Of a stretch of DNA of 64,000 bases, positions 1 through 22,300 are shown in pieces (the first letter of the stretch is position 1; every line of letters begins with the position of its first letter). Below the pieces are notes generated by a model. It ran no database searches, was not told the origin of the DNA, and worked only from the letters and a program-made list of their open reading frames with translations. A program made the translations under genes and the position numbers. The stretch comes from Polytrichum commune. Its lineage: Eukaryota; Streptophyta; Polytrichopsida; Polytrichales; Polytrichaceae. The stretch lies in assembly GCA_950295325.1 (NCBI GenBank), contig OX485803.1, positions 10,726,001-10,790,000 on the forward strand, read 5' to 3'.

Positions 1-9023
<9,023 letters not shown>

Positions 9024-10808
9024 TTAGGTGTTTTAGTCCAGAGTCTTTGTATCGATGAATGTAAAACATTACAGCCAATTAATATTCTCAATACTTGATC
9101 AGATCACACAGACCATGTCTGTATTCATACCCTTATACTTCAATTGTCCGCTGGTGGTTGTAGATTTTGGCATTGGAGGCTATACAATTAAACCTTATCA
9201 GTTGGTAGGTACGTATTGTTAGGATTTGATGCCCCGGTTTTCATTTTATTCTCATCACCATATATCCAATGTTCAAAGTAGTTTCAACGTCGATAGGCTC
9301 TGATTTTAGTTCTCATTCCAGCGCTGCATGATTGAATCCTGAGCATGGAATTACACTTATCCCCACATTGTTATAAAGAAGTTTGCCAAAAGAGAACCAC
9401 TTTATTGCATGTCACTAATCTATCATGGATTTCAAAGATAGATTGAAAAGATCATGAAGGACCAGAACTTTTTCTTTCTCTGTTCGGTTTCTGCCTATCG
9501 AAATACAGAAGCATCAGGCTCTACTATTCTTTTCTGGATGTGTATCATGAAATTGACACCTACTGAAATTTGAATAATAGATCGACAGGCTACATGACAG
9601 GCTACATGATAATGTGATTCACAGCCCATACCAAGCTCAAAATTTTTATCCAAGTTCAGCATGTAGAAAAAGATTCTGATTCTGCTTGCCATCAGTGGGT
9701 TGTGACAAATCATTGACGACCTCATGCAATTTTATGCATGTGGAAATGCATGTCGAGAAAGTTCCATGGACAAAGAAAAAGTGCACATAAAACGGTCAGC
9801 CAAAGACAGGTATTGGAGTTCAAGGGAAAAGCCACCACCTAGTACAATCATCGAGTGCAAAGGTAATGAGCACTGCTACGAGTTGAGTTGATGTTCATCA
9901 TTTGGCACCCTATACTGAAACTTGTTTACCAAATATTCTTCTTCGAGCATCACAACCGATTTGTTTAGATAGCTCTATGCCACTACTCATGTCTCCCAAA
10001 AGCAATCAGTTAAAGAGAGAAGGAAGAACAGATCGATGGATTGCATTGCATTGCATTACATTACTGTCCTTGGCCATGGAGATCTTGCTGTGCATCAGTT
10101 GGCAAGTTAGTGTCGAGATTACACGCCGTTCTTTGGAGAATGAGATTTCAATTTCTTTAAGTACATGCCTCACAAAATTCCCTAGTTCAAGCATGACTGC
10201 AGTACTTTGTAAAAATTGCACATGAAATCAAATTGCCGACACACCTGTTTAATCAATACCTATTCTCCAACCTGATGACTTCAAATGCAATTCTGTGATG
10301 ACCTCAGCCAGGTAATTTACTCCTTTGTGACACAACCTGAAAGCAGTTATGACGGAGTGCTGTGAAGTAAATTCTCGCCCTTTCACTCAACAGATTTACA
10401 CAAGTTGATGTGATTGGAAGTACTAAAGTGCGATTAATTAGTGTAGTTGAGATCATCATCGACAGTGAGAACTTTGCAACATCAGCTCATGAGCACAGCC
10501 TGTCTGCACAGAAGCGACGGCGCTCACTTGAAGGCACGGGTAAGTAGTTGGCTTCAAATCTACAACATGCCAAGATTCCAGCTTCCCTGGGGCCCGCCTG
10601 CACCTTGATTGCTCGAAGCGACTCAGGTTCGGACGATGAAGAAAGAACTAGTATTTGGGCAACCATGGTCATGGTTGGTAAGCTAGGATGCACTCATGTC
10701 TGGCCAATTCACAGGCTACCCACTGACGACGAAGTTTTGGGCAAAGGAGTTCAACCTTCAGAATCACAAGACGTGAAGCCAGTGTGATGAATCATTATTG
10801 TGGGTGCG
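9024..10808. other. 3' flank of the synthetase gene and intergenic DNA
   Basis: Starts with the 3' UTR of the synthetase gene. Beyond about 9200 I see no gene, RNA or transposon end. The open frames here are short, lack splice-consistent partners and have no recognisable similarity. A short run of GCATT repeats occurs near 10,040. Confidence 0.5.
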
Positions 10809-11690
10809 GATATCATAAATGTTGTGGAGGAGGGAATTGAAGTTGCAATCCCTCACTTTCTTGGTTCCAAATTGCTTACCAGGATTGCCTCCGAAGCTCC
10901 ACAAGAGCTCATCTGCAAGGTTTAGGTGGTCACTTTCCTTTCACAAATCTCGTGCAGCAAGATCCGAGGGCCATGGTGTGGTGCATACATCTTATTATTA
11001 GAATTTTGGGGGTTAAGATCCGATGGTCGCAAGTGAAGAGCAGATTTTGAGCGTAATAGGGAAAATTCGGCAACAGGAGTTCTGAATCATTGAGGATACG
11101 GACATAAAAAATGATGATGAAGGGGGGAATTGAAATTGCAATCGCTCACTTTTGTGGTTCAAGATCGCTCACCAGGGTTGCCTCCGAAGCTCCACAAGAG
11201 CTCATCTGCAAGGTTTAGATGGTCACTTTCCTTTCACAAATCTCGTGCAGCAAGATCCGAGGGCCATGGTGTGGTGCATACATCCTATTGTTAGAATTTT
11301 GGAATTAAGATCCGATGGTCGCAAGTGAAGAGCAGATTCTGTGCGCAATGGGGAAAATTCGGAAACAGGAGTTCTGAATCATTGAGGGTACGGACATCAC
11401 AAATGATGATGGAGGAGGAAATTGAAGTTGCAATCGCTCACTTTTGTGGTTCCAGATTGCTCACCAAGGTTGCCTCCGAAGCTCCGCAAGAGCTCATCTG
11501 CAAGGTTTAGGTGGTCACTTTCCTTCCACAAATCTCAAAGTGCAATCTGCATCTGCATCAACATTCCAGGGCCCTTGGTGTGGTGCATACATACCTCCTA
11601 TGGTAGGAATTTTGGAATTAAGATCCGATGGTGGCAAGAAAAGAGCAGATTTAGGTGCGAAATAGGGAGAATTTGGAAACAGGAATTGTA
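10809..11690. repeat. Tandem array of about three 292-bp units upstream of the PAN-like gene
   Basis: The marker GCCTCCGAAGCTCC occurs at 10,887, 11,180 and (one base changed) 11,472, giving periods of 293 and 292 bp. Each unit runs from a block like GGGAATTGAAGTTGCAATC through GAGCTCATCTGCAAGG and a TGTGGTGCATACAT block to an end near GGAAACAGGA. The units differ by point changes and small indels; the third has a changed middle. The array ends about 345 bp before the ATG at 12,035, so it may be part of the promoter or 5' UTR, but nothing proves that. Confidence 0.85.
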
Positions 11691-12034
11691 GGTAGGGATG
11701 TAATGGCCTGTACGGATTGGAGAGGCAGATGGCGGTGCTCATACAGGAGAGGTACAATTGTGGTTTGCTCGGCGAACCTCCTACTCGTGATCTGTATCCT
11801 GCATGCGGCCCTGTCGCCGTTGCAGATGAAATCTTCTCCCGTCAATTTGGTCATGTTGCCCAAAGGTAATAAGCCCACATCTCTGGCATGAAAGCCACAC
11901 AAAATTCGAGTTCTTTGCCATGGAGTATTGAATAATGTCGTCTTGTCACCGGGAATGGGACCAATTCCCAATCCTCTTTCCAGGGCTAGGTGGGATCTGG
12001 GGGTAGGCTGTTGTGGAGATACTGAAAGGGGGGA
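11691..12034 (+). promoter_or_regulatory. Presumed promoter / 5' UTR of the PAN-like gene
   Basis: This stretch separates the 292-bp array from the ATG at 12,035. No clear TATA box was seen. It is assigned as promoter or 5' UTR by position only. Confidence 0.3.
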
Positions 12035-14607
12035 ATGGCTATGGCTACGGTTATGGCAGGCGGAGTGCAAGCAGGAGTGTCATACGTCACTAAGAAAGAG
12101 CTGGAGCGTAGAGTGGAATCCAATCGGCAGCGCCATGCCTTGCTGCCCATTCAATTGATACAGCGGGTAAATATCTGTCTGTATGGATTCCCGATTATGT
12201 ATTGTCCTCAAACAGTGTGTCATATTTTGCATCTAATTCATTCATAAGAAGTAGGTGTATGTGTTTCGAAGAATTATGCATGCGAGAAGAGCTATTGTTA
12301 GTATCAATTAGTGCCATTTGCGAACTTCTGTCTGGGATGGGTGTAAAGGTGAAGGAAATAGAAGCAGAGACAGAGATGGAGATCGACAACTCCAGGAAGT
12401 CGAATCAAGCGAGACAGAAGGTGGCCGACGAGCTTGCTCAACGGTTGCGAGAGATCAAGCGCAGCCACAGCCAATCTAATCAACAAGGTGGTTCTTCTCA
12501 ATTTATGATGATGACCTAACTTAAGTTAACTAACTCCTTCATGTTCTTTTGAACATCCTCTTTGCTTGTTGCAGTGACCTTGTAAAGTGGGCTTCATTCA
12601 ACCCAAGAAGGCTCTGACAACCTTGAGCTGGTTTAACAACTCGCCTCCAGTTGCTGTGGTGCAGGATTAGAAGCATGGAGGAAGAAGAGACTCCAAGGTG
12701 TTATTGCAAAGCAAGTAAAACAGATTGAAGACACCAAACCTAGCGGTATACCTACCCTCTCGCAAATCTTTGGATCTCAATTTCGTTCAGAGCAAATTTG
12801 TTAGACCTGGAAAGCAGTTGTTGCTGTCCTGGCTCATACTTTTCGTAGAATGTTGTCTGGAAATTAGCTTCCACGTTGGATTGAGCCAGATCTTGGCCAA
12901 TGTAGATACGACACGTGGGAAATTTTCGAAACATATTTAGTTTCTGTATAACCGGACAGCAGCCTACGGTTACAGTAGGCCACAACTGCAAAGTTAGGCC
13001 CCTTCACACTCGTGCTCGTGTTGAGAGCTTGAGTTGAGAGCTCGAAGAAAGGAACCTTCTCTTTGGCGGGGTGCCTCATGCGTGTGCTTGTTCGCTCAAA
13101 TCCACTCTACACACGAGCTCTCAACTTGAACTTTCTACCGGACTTACAATGCTTAGATGGATCCTATTTGGAATGACTATGACAAGCTCTCGGCAAGTTT
13201 TGATAAGCTCTGGGTTGAAATCCTAGGAATTTTCAAGAGCTCTTGTTTTGTGAGTCCCAAGCCAATGGGCTTTCAAGCATTCTTTGGCTTGTCATGAATG
13301 TTCAATTGACTTGTCATGATTGCTTCTTTGTTTACTACCATTCCCTCCATCTCTCACCTTGAGCATGGCCGCTTTACACTTGCTTGAACTATTTTGAGCT
13401 TGAAGATTGATGAAGCTCTCAATAGTTTGAGCTTTGGGATAAAAGCTTGTCAATCCAAGTATTGAAAAATTGCAAGTTTGAGATCTCAACTCGAACACTA
13501 GTGTAAAGGGGACCTTGGTTCCAAACAACGTATGTTGCACTTATAACACCAATGTAATAACTGATAAGAAAAACCTGTGCAATTCATTTTGAAAGCTCAT
13601 CAAGCCAAGGAATTCAATGCCAGTTTGTGCCCTGACAGAAGAGGATTCAACAACACTGGATCCTGTGCTGCAGCTGCCAGTTGATGAGATTGCATCGGAT
13701 GACGGCATGTCGATGGAGCAACTTGACATGGGTAAATGTCATTAGGTCATGGCTTTTATTTTTCCTTGAGAAACATCTCAACTACACATAGATGTCCTCA
13801 TATGACTTCCGTCCCTGTTGCCTACCCTACAAGTCATTGATATCTCAGCACCTGAAGTGAGAAGTGCACTTTGTGAGCCATTTTGTCGAATTGTCACAAG
13901 TTATTAGGTATGTACACTGATTGCAATTTGGTTGACCTCATGAATAGGTTGACTCTTTTACCCACGCAAATGTCCTGGGTCAAAACCAGATCACAAAATT
14001 GTATATTATTTCAGGAGCAATATTGTTACTTATTAACCCTTATACATATAATTGCAGAGCATGAGTTTATCCCAGGTAGGCAGCTACCACCAGAATGTCA
14101 TGCAGAGGCACATACAGAATATGCTGGGTTAGCAGTTCGTTGGGGACTTACATTTCATGTAGCAAACGCAGCTGATTGCTGTCAAGCTTGCCTAGACCAA
14201 GCCAAAAACTCGCAAGCCAACGAAAAGAAATGCAATGTTTGGGTTTACTGCCCAGATGCAGGTGGATGTTTTTCCCCAGACAAATACAAGCATAGGGAAC
14301 AAGAATGTTGGCTCAAGCAGGTCGGCTCACTTGATTATTCTCTTATTTATTTATTTATTTATTTAATCTATCCCTCCAACTTTGAGATGTAACAGGCCTT
14401 TCTAAAGCAATTTGTCACAAAGACTTCAGAGTCAACATATGCATAATCTATTGGAAGTGGCAACACTTACTAAATTGATGGACCCTGTATGATTGACAGG
14501 CAGATGACCCCGAGATTAATTACAAAGGGCACTATGCTGAAGAATTCAGGCAGCAGTTTCCAACTGCACCTGTAATCGTATCATGGGTATCAGGTGTAAT
14601 ATCGTGA
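12035..14607 (+). CDS. Cysteine-rich protein with PAN/Apple-like C-terminal region, function unknown; 6 exons
   Basis: Exons read: 12,035-12,166, 12,349-12,487, 12,665-12,745, 13,624-13,731, 14,058-14,320 and 14,500-14,607 (TGA). Phases agree at every junction (0, 1, 1, 1, 0), giving 277 codons with stop. The N-terminal half is charged and helical, with a Lys/Arg/Gln-rich stretch; exon 4 is acidic. Exons 5-6 carry the conserved part: CHAEAHTEYAGLAVRWG, then DCCQACL, CNVWVYC and ECWLK, which is the Cys/Trp pattern of PAN/Apple-type modules, and a C-terminal PVIVSWVSG motif. PAN modules usually bind protein or carbohydrate. No signal peptide is evident at this start, so a different first exon is possible. 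I know similar ending motifs from uncharacterised plant proteins but cannot name the family. Intron 3 holds a 518-bp MITE. Confidence 0.75.
12997..13514. mobile_element. Harbinger-type MITE (518 bp) in intron 3 of the PAN-like gene
   Basis: The left end GGCCCCTTCACACTCGTG and the reverse complement of the right end GGTCCCCTTTACACTAGTG are imperfect terminal inverted repeats, both continuing into GTTGAGAG-like sequence. The flank is TTA on the left and TTG on the right, consistent with a decayed 3-bp TTA duplication of PIF/Harbinger elements. It has no coding capacity. Internal sequence resembles the element starting at 40,517. Confidence 0.75.
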
Positions 14608-16331
14608 ATATGCAGCACCCATTTCATTTTTGGGGCAATCACTACTTCCAAGAGGGGAGTACTACAAGAAAACTAAGTGTTTTCAGTTATGATGTGCTCA
14701 ACCCACAACCCTTTGGAATGCATCAGAGATGTTCCAGTTGTCTTGTCGCCTTCACATGGGGCTCACAATGTCAACATGTCACCTCTAATTAGGTTGTCAA
14801 GTACATCACCAAGGCTGGTAAGGATTGTATTCAAGAAATAGGGTGGACACTGATGTGTGGCGAGATAATACACCTGCACAAATGCAGTCCTGGGCCTTTT
14901 GCGTTATCTGGCGAGAAAGCTATTTCACTTTCCAGAATATGCTTTTTTTCCATTTGCGAGTCTCTTAGATGTAGGAAAGGCTTCTCCACTTGATGGCCAA
15001 CAGCACAACCCAGTCAGCCACTGTTCTACTAGATTCCCATCAGTGTGGACACTGTTTGTGATGATAAATCTTCGAATAATAAAACGCAGATTATTGACAA
15101 CGTGCAAAAGATTCTGTGCAGTTCATGCCTCATTTTGATGTACTGACAGAATAAGTTCATCCACTCATGCCTGAAAGTGTAGCAGGTTAGTTCAGAGGTA
15201 GTTTGCTATGGCTTAAAGTTCAGAGTTTATACCCTGCAGTGCGTTTCTAAACATCTCAAACAAGGATTTAACCTTGAATTTTCTAGTTATTGGGTCTAAC
15301 TGTGACGACTGAAGCACAGTGCTTGTGTAATGATTTGGAAGTCTAGCTTTAGTCTCAACTCTTCTTCATTAATTCGATTACAAATGGGTGAAGCGACACA
15401 AGGCAGAAGCAAATGTGCCTATCTAGAAAAGGAGCAAGGTACCTATGAGTTCTTCCACCAGTGCGCTCTATGTGCCAAATTCAGAAGGTGGGTTCTTCAG
15501 TATATTAACTAGATTACACTGGACAGTCATGACATTTGGGAGCATCCAACTATAAATGTCATCTGATCATTGATATCAACTTAAAAAGCAGCTGACTTTG
15601 CTAGTAAACGGATTAACTAGAATGAAATCTAGGTTGCAGTATATACTGCAAAAAGGTTATTGATGACCGGCTACAGGACGAAAATTTATCAAGTAGACTG
15701 TTGCCTTGTAAATGACTACAGAACAATCCTTAACTGTTAAACGTTTCAAGGCAAATTTGGTTAGGTTGAGAATAATTTGTCTCAAACCAGTTACCCTCCT
15801 GATACACGGGTTACATATTCACAATGTACGACTTTGTGTCCCTCAATTGAGATGTTGTGCTTTGGCAGAGACCATATTAAGTGCATTGACATCTTATGGT
15901 TGCCTCAATGCTGAAATCATGTATTCCTGTTTGCAAATCTATGATTAACAACATGGGTTCACACGGGAAAAACAACACTCGGTAACAAAGAACTCCAGCT
16001 CCAAGTGCATAATAAAAAATGGTAAATGGGTACCAATTTACTCACTTTGTACAGGACCACGCTCCTCTGTGTTTTTCCAAGGTTAACATGCTGATTCGAA
16101 GACCAGCTTGAACACCCACCAATCCGCAAACAAGAAAGTATCATGAACGTAAACAATGTGACTAATGTTTACAATACTGTAAACGTACCCATACCTATGA
16201 AATACAGATGCTATTGATTAATCTACTTGAATTTTCTTCTCATCTGTAATATCAGAAGCATGTGTCACGCTTGCAGAGCTACCTATATATGTCGACAACT
16301 ACTGCATATCCCATAGTACATGTTTTAGATT
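14608..16331. other. Intergenic region between converging genes
   Basis: It contains the 3' flank of the PAN-like gene (+) and, at its right end, the 3' flank of the amine oxidase gene (-). Apart from a TTTA run at about 14,341-14,366 just upstream (intron 5), I see no repeat or gene here. Confidence 0.45.
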
Positions 16332-19300
16332 CTACAATTTTGATAAAAGGGTGGGCTGTATTGCGTCTGCTTGCCCTACCCCTTTTACACGTGCTTCCTT
16401 TAGGCGTGCGTCGTCTACTGCTGGATCACTTGGTGGAACATCCACTGCAGGTGAGCAATTAAAGAACCCATGAGGCTGCACAGAGTACCACATCCAAATT
16501 AATCTCAGTCGGATCAATTGAGGTGTCATGTAGATAAATGAAAGCTGGTACTAGTTTCAACAGAAGTTTGAGCAAAATGTCCAGATCAGTAGAGCTATCC
16601 TCTAACTCAACATGACTTTCAGTCAGGAGTTAGTTGTTTTGCATAGAATACCTTCCATGTTCCATGGAGGTTTCAACGAAACACATCATATTTCAGGTCC
16701 TTGAGGATCGAACTCATTTTCTTTTGCCAAGAGGTGCTACAAAGAGTTTGCCCCTCAATGAACCAAAAGAGCTTGCTCTTCTTTCAAATTCAAACACTAC
16801 CTCCGAGAATGCACCAATTAAAATTGGAAAGAAATTATTGCAAGACAACCAATGAGATTTCCGCATTGAGGTAAAGGATAACTCTAGTGTAGAACTAAGA
16901 AGTTGGCTAAAGGAACATACCAAAAGGTTAAAGCCAACATGCTCCACAGGCATTACAGGCCAGTCTTCAAGACGAGGCACATGAGTGACACCAAACACAT
17001 ACCTGTAGACACCATACACATGGAATTAATTTGAGAATCATCCAAAAATCCTAATGAACAACCACGACCTTATCCAGGCCCTCCAAATCGACTTGTAGCT
17101 AAATTATCAGCTTAGAATTATGTATTCAAGGTAAAACTACTGACAAAAGGTGCAAGCCAGGTTTCCTTGAATGTATTTCACTGCTACAAAGCTCTAAACC
17201 GTTGGAAATGATGGCTCTTGTTGCCATAAGACTGAGCTATAAAAGATGATACCAGAGAACAATATCCGTCTCCTCCAGCTTGCGATCCTGCTTCACCCAA
17301 GTGGGAAGTCCTTCACCAACTCGAGGATTCTGATTTGGAAATTCCCCTCCTGGAAAGCATTCATCCCGCTTATATTCTGTAACCCAAAGGTTGTGATTCA
17401 GAAAGGCAGCTCGCCTGAGAAATTTGGCATCTGGGCCTGCTAGAGGAAGGCAGTTACGCCCTGGCATGAGCTTGTAGCCAGTCAACTGGCCAGTTCGGTT
17501 GAAAGTTCTTGTGTTCCGTACCTACAGCAAGACAGATTTTGTATTAAATAAATACGAACAAATCGTGCATCTGTTGAAACAGCACATCCCTCCCTTGGAT
17601 TTCTGCCTAGGGGGATATGTCTTTTTACACTGGTGAGACTCAGAGCCACCTGTACCTAGGAGTGAAATAGCATAGGTACAACTTGCTTACCCCAAAAACA
17701 AGAATGAAAACGTGCCATCAAAGGAGTTAGAGTTCGTCATGTCAACTTGAGCAAACCACTCAAATTTTAACCGAAATTCAGCCACCAACCATAATACCAC
17801 AAAGCATTGAGTGGCATGTATAGCTCGTTACCTTTGCTGGTACATATCATGACTCTTCCAGTTCGAATTTTTGTTTAGGATTATGACCCTCCTTGAAATC
17901 CAAATTACAAACAACTTCATTTGACCATTATTCTACAGCAAATGAATACAAGACCGTTCACTTTATTATCAGACTATAATCTGTACCATCAACTTCAATA
18001 TCATGTGTTACACATAGTGACAATACCCTTAAATTTAATTTGCAATTGTTGCTTGTATATAGAAACATGAGTGATAACAATTCAGATTGACCATTACTAG
18101 CAAAAAACGAAGGAAGGACTAAAAGTAACTCACAATCCAATGGCGATGAGATAGTGCATTGCAATCTCGCTGAGCCTGCACCTCTGAGTGCAAAAGTGTT
18201 TCCTCAGCATAGAACGCATTCTTATGAGGATTATCTGGTCCAGGTTCTTCAACTTTCATGTTCACTTCAACAACCTGAAAATTAATTTTGTCAGAAATGC
18301 TTGGAGTAAACATATGTAACTTTCTGTGTAGACCCGCATCGATTCTCCATGACTTAGAAGTTAAGTATCAACCATACATACACTTGTAGCAGATTAATAT
18401 AAGGAAAGAATGTAACCTTGCACCTAAATGGATGTGCTTACTAAGCATCTTCAGTACAAATGAGACAGTCAATGTGCAGCTTTGTGAAAATCTAATCATG
18501 AGATCAAACTTGTGCATCAATGCCAAATTTTATGCTGCATGTAAGCTAGACACCGCAATAGGCCACACTATTGGTCTGGAGAAATTTCAAATGTGCTGCT
18601 TTCTGCACCTGATTTAATCCTTCGCCAGGATTGCAATCAACAGCCATGTCAAGACGTGCAACAAAAAAGTGCTGGTGCACTGGGGCATATAAGCCAGGAG
18701 CAATCACAGTTCCATGCCTTCGATTTTCATCTGACTTCAAGGCTCCCAGACTTAAGATACCTGTCAGTTTTACCTCCGCCTCAATGTGCCCATCCTGTCA
18801 CCATCATCATATTATCAGCACAAATCAGCATCCTAAGCAAATAAAATAAAATAAATATAAATACAAATATTGTAAATTGAAATAAAATGAAGGAAATCGC
18901 TTCTAACCACCCTTAAAGCTAACAAGTTCCTGTAGAGAGATTCAACCTGTCCCACTACCATAAAGATGGAAGTAGCTCTTCTTTCAGAAATTTTGAGCAA
19001 ATTGTAGCATCAAGATGCCTGATCAGGTCAGACTGGAAAGTTCTTGTGAAGGCTTTTCAGGACATGTGAAACCTTGAGTTCTTGAAAGTCCTATCAGATA
19101 GACTTTAAAAATTCTGCCTTTAAGGTATTTTCATATGAAGATCAGAGGCACGAAGCAGCCTACCTCTATGAATTAATCGAAATCAAGAGAAAGAACATGG
19201 TGCAGTACACAGACAGTACTTTCCTTTGTTCTCTTCAACATTTAGGGCGTCCCAGTGCTATTAAATGCTCTCAAGTCCTATCAATTTAATATCACCCGTC

Positions 19301-22300
19301 ACAAGGATGACCACGTCTCAGATTGTGATTAATCTTTCAATCTATATAGCCCTCATCGACTGCTTCACAGCCACCACACATAGAATATGCTACTTCCAGA
19401 AACAATATTGTAAAGAATCTTACAACCTGCAATGTCACTCTAATACCTGCATTTATAAATGAACATTAGTGGGTTGACTACAAACCTGATAGAAATGCCA
19501 GAAAAATCCATATTCATAGTTCGCAACAGTGCAGAAAAAGGAGACTGTAAGTCTTCGTGATCGCCGAACTTCAGTCATACCAGTCCGCCAGTCCTGATGC
19601 TTCCACAGTATACCATTGTCTTCTTCATGCATACATACACAATTCTCCAATGTCTCCACTCCTCCAAGAAAATTTGTGAAATGTGCATCAAAATACTTGA
19701 TGTAACCAAGACAATCGCATCCCTGCATTGTTCACAACAAAGAAAGTCAATGCTGGAATCAATAGTAAGAAACACTCACTGATGTTGCAGAAAATAACAA
19801 TTATAATCCAGCACAAAGCATCAATGCTCACTCAAAATCTGAGCACCGTCATCAACTTATCAAAGCTAGCAGCAGCACTTAGACGAAGATAGATGTCATG
19901 AAAAGGTGTGATTGGACCACAGAGACAAGCCAATAACTCACCCGCTTTAAAGAGTGAGCATTCTTGCCAAGCCCGTCCTCTCCTGCATCAAATGCATTTT
20001 TCCGATAGTGTGGATCGTGTGGATCTCCATAAGGAACAACCATTTCGACAAAGCTCAGGCGATGTGCCACTGACCGCCTGCCCCGACTGCCGTCATCATA
20101 GGCAACTGTGTGGATAACCAAGCCTTCTCGGGGTGTAAAGCCCACACGAAAATTCCACTGCTCGCTCAAAACATCGTAGATCAGTTTTGGGGAATTCATA
20201 GAGATAATGGAAAGGTAACAGATAAAAATTGGCCACGACAAGGGAGAGGTGGGCATGTGGTCTACAAATTACAACTGTGAGCTCTGCTCTGCTCATTTCA
20301 TGTATCGCTGTATGTAGCCAAACTACTAAAGGAGACTGCTTGCAACAAAAAGGAGTCGAGTAGTTCACCAACACACATCCTGAACTACCTTTTGCCACTC
20401 CACTGCATGCCCATTGACACGGAAGCTAGGCCCTTCAGGTTGGGTGATGAGCAAGGGCTTGATGTCTGTGCGGTCAACTCCACCACGAGACGCTGCAGCT
20501 GTGTAGTTGCGCAAGGGGTCTGGAGGTGGTAAAGGGACAACATGCCGGTCCTCAAACTCTATGACCTGCCAACATCATCAAGTTCAGTTTCAAATCCAGA
20601 CTAACTAATATATATATATATATATAGATGAAAAGCCCCTGCTATCAATTAAAGAAGAAAACGATTTGACCATAGTAAACCTTATCTCACAAGGGAGGCT
20701 ACGCAACTACAGGTTAAGCAGACTCAGTTTTAGCTGCAATACAATCTCCATAATACTGGACTTGATGAATCCAAACACCCCACCACAGACTACACAAACT
20801 CTGCAGGTAAAGAAGCTTGAGCAAGCTAAACCTCCATCTGTCGCATGTCCACAAGCACGTGGATGCCCTCAACAGGTCTAGCATAACCATTCTCCAAGGG
20901 GCAATCGCTTTCAGTTCGACAGAATACCAATGGTCTCCCAAGTCTACGACTTGGAGAGTCTTCTTCTCCATAGTAGCCTACACACCTATGAAACCAACGT
21001 CTCCTGTATTAAAAGAAAGTGTAGAACAGCAAACACTGAAACTTTACTTGATTAACTACTGACAACATACATAATTGCAAGGGCAACACCAGCACAGACC
21101 TGTAAACTTTTCATGCAGAACCCTATGCGCCAATACATACAACGGCAACGCAAGGGCCAATGCTGGAAGTGCTTCACCCCACCAGGTATGCATGCATATG
21201 GCACACACTACTTATCAACTAAAGCACATGAATGTTATATTTCTCTACGGCCCACAGGCAAATGGTATATAACACACATCACCCATAAACATAGTTTAGC
21301 CCTACGATACCAGACACCAGGAAGCTCACATTATACTCTTTGGTGACAAACGGGCAGTTATCGTTTGCAAATATTAATTCTCACAACTATCACCAAGTTC
21401 ATGACTGAGACAAGATTTCTTCAACTATTGGAACAATTTGTACTTAATTATACAAGCTGGAAGGCAGTATACCATGGATCCACCATGACAAGATCCATGT
21501 CATCAATACCCCGCTTCTTCATGGCCTCCACAAACGGGGGGTACTCCTTCACTACAGCTTCACATTCGGCATACTCCATTGCATCCTGCCGTTTCCCGTA
21601 CCATGTTCGATATCAGTACATGACTTACCCACATCTGAACTAATTCTGCATAATGCACCATGTTGACAGGAAACACAAACTTTTTTCCATTTTACCGCAT
21701 AAAAAAATCCTATATCAAAATGAAGATTTCAGATTTGCACTCTCCAAGGTTTGTGCAATCTTCCAGTAATATGTGAAAGATAGTGCTGTTATGCGTTTTG
21801 CAGATATGCATTGCTACAAAGTGCAATGTAACAGGAGAATTTCTAATATTCCAGGTCCACGAAATGTAAACTAGTTTAACAGGTGTCATACAACGACAAC
21901 TAAAAACTCTAAAAACCTCAGTTCCTAAACAACCCGTGTCTTGTCCCCAGCATGCCTCAAATCGATACTTACCATAGGTGGCTGAACATCGGGAATAACT
22001 TCTGTCGAGAGAACCTTTCCACGATGATGGCCACCTCGTGCGGTAGCATGGACCTCACTGAGCTCCACCATCCAGACACTGGTCTCATTGGTCGTCTTGT
22101 TGTACACAACCAGCCTTGCCTGCCTTGGGGGCAGTTGCAAAGGATAAATCGCCCCTCCTTTAGCTTTCGGGCGGAACAGAGTAGGCTGATATGGAGGGAA
22201 GAAGTACGCATCTGCAAGCGCCACAACGTTTTTGTCTGGTTCATTCAGCACAACCTCGACAAAGCGCATTCCATCTCGCACCTGCACTGCAGATCCCAAT

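Noticed and set aside
15181-15240. tRNA-like or SINE-like boxes (GGTTAGTTCAGAGGTAG and GTTCAGAGTTTATACC)
   Set aside because: The B box deviates at key positions and no cloverleaf can be drawn; too weak to call.
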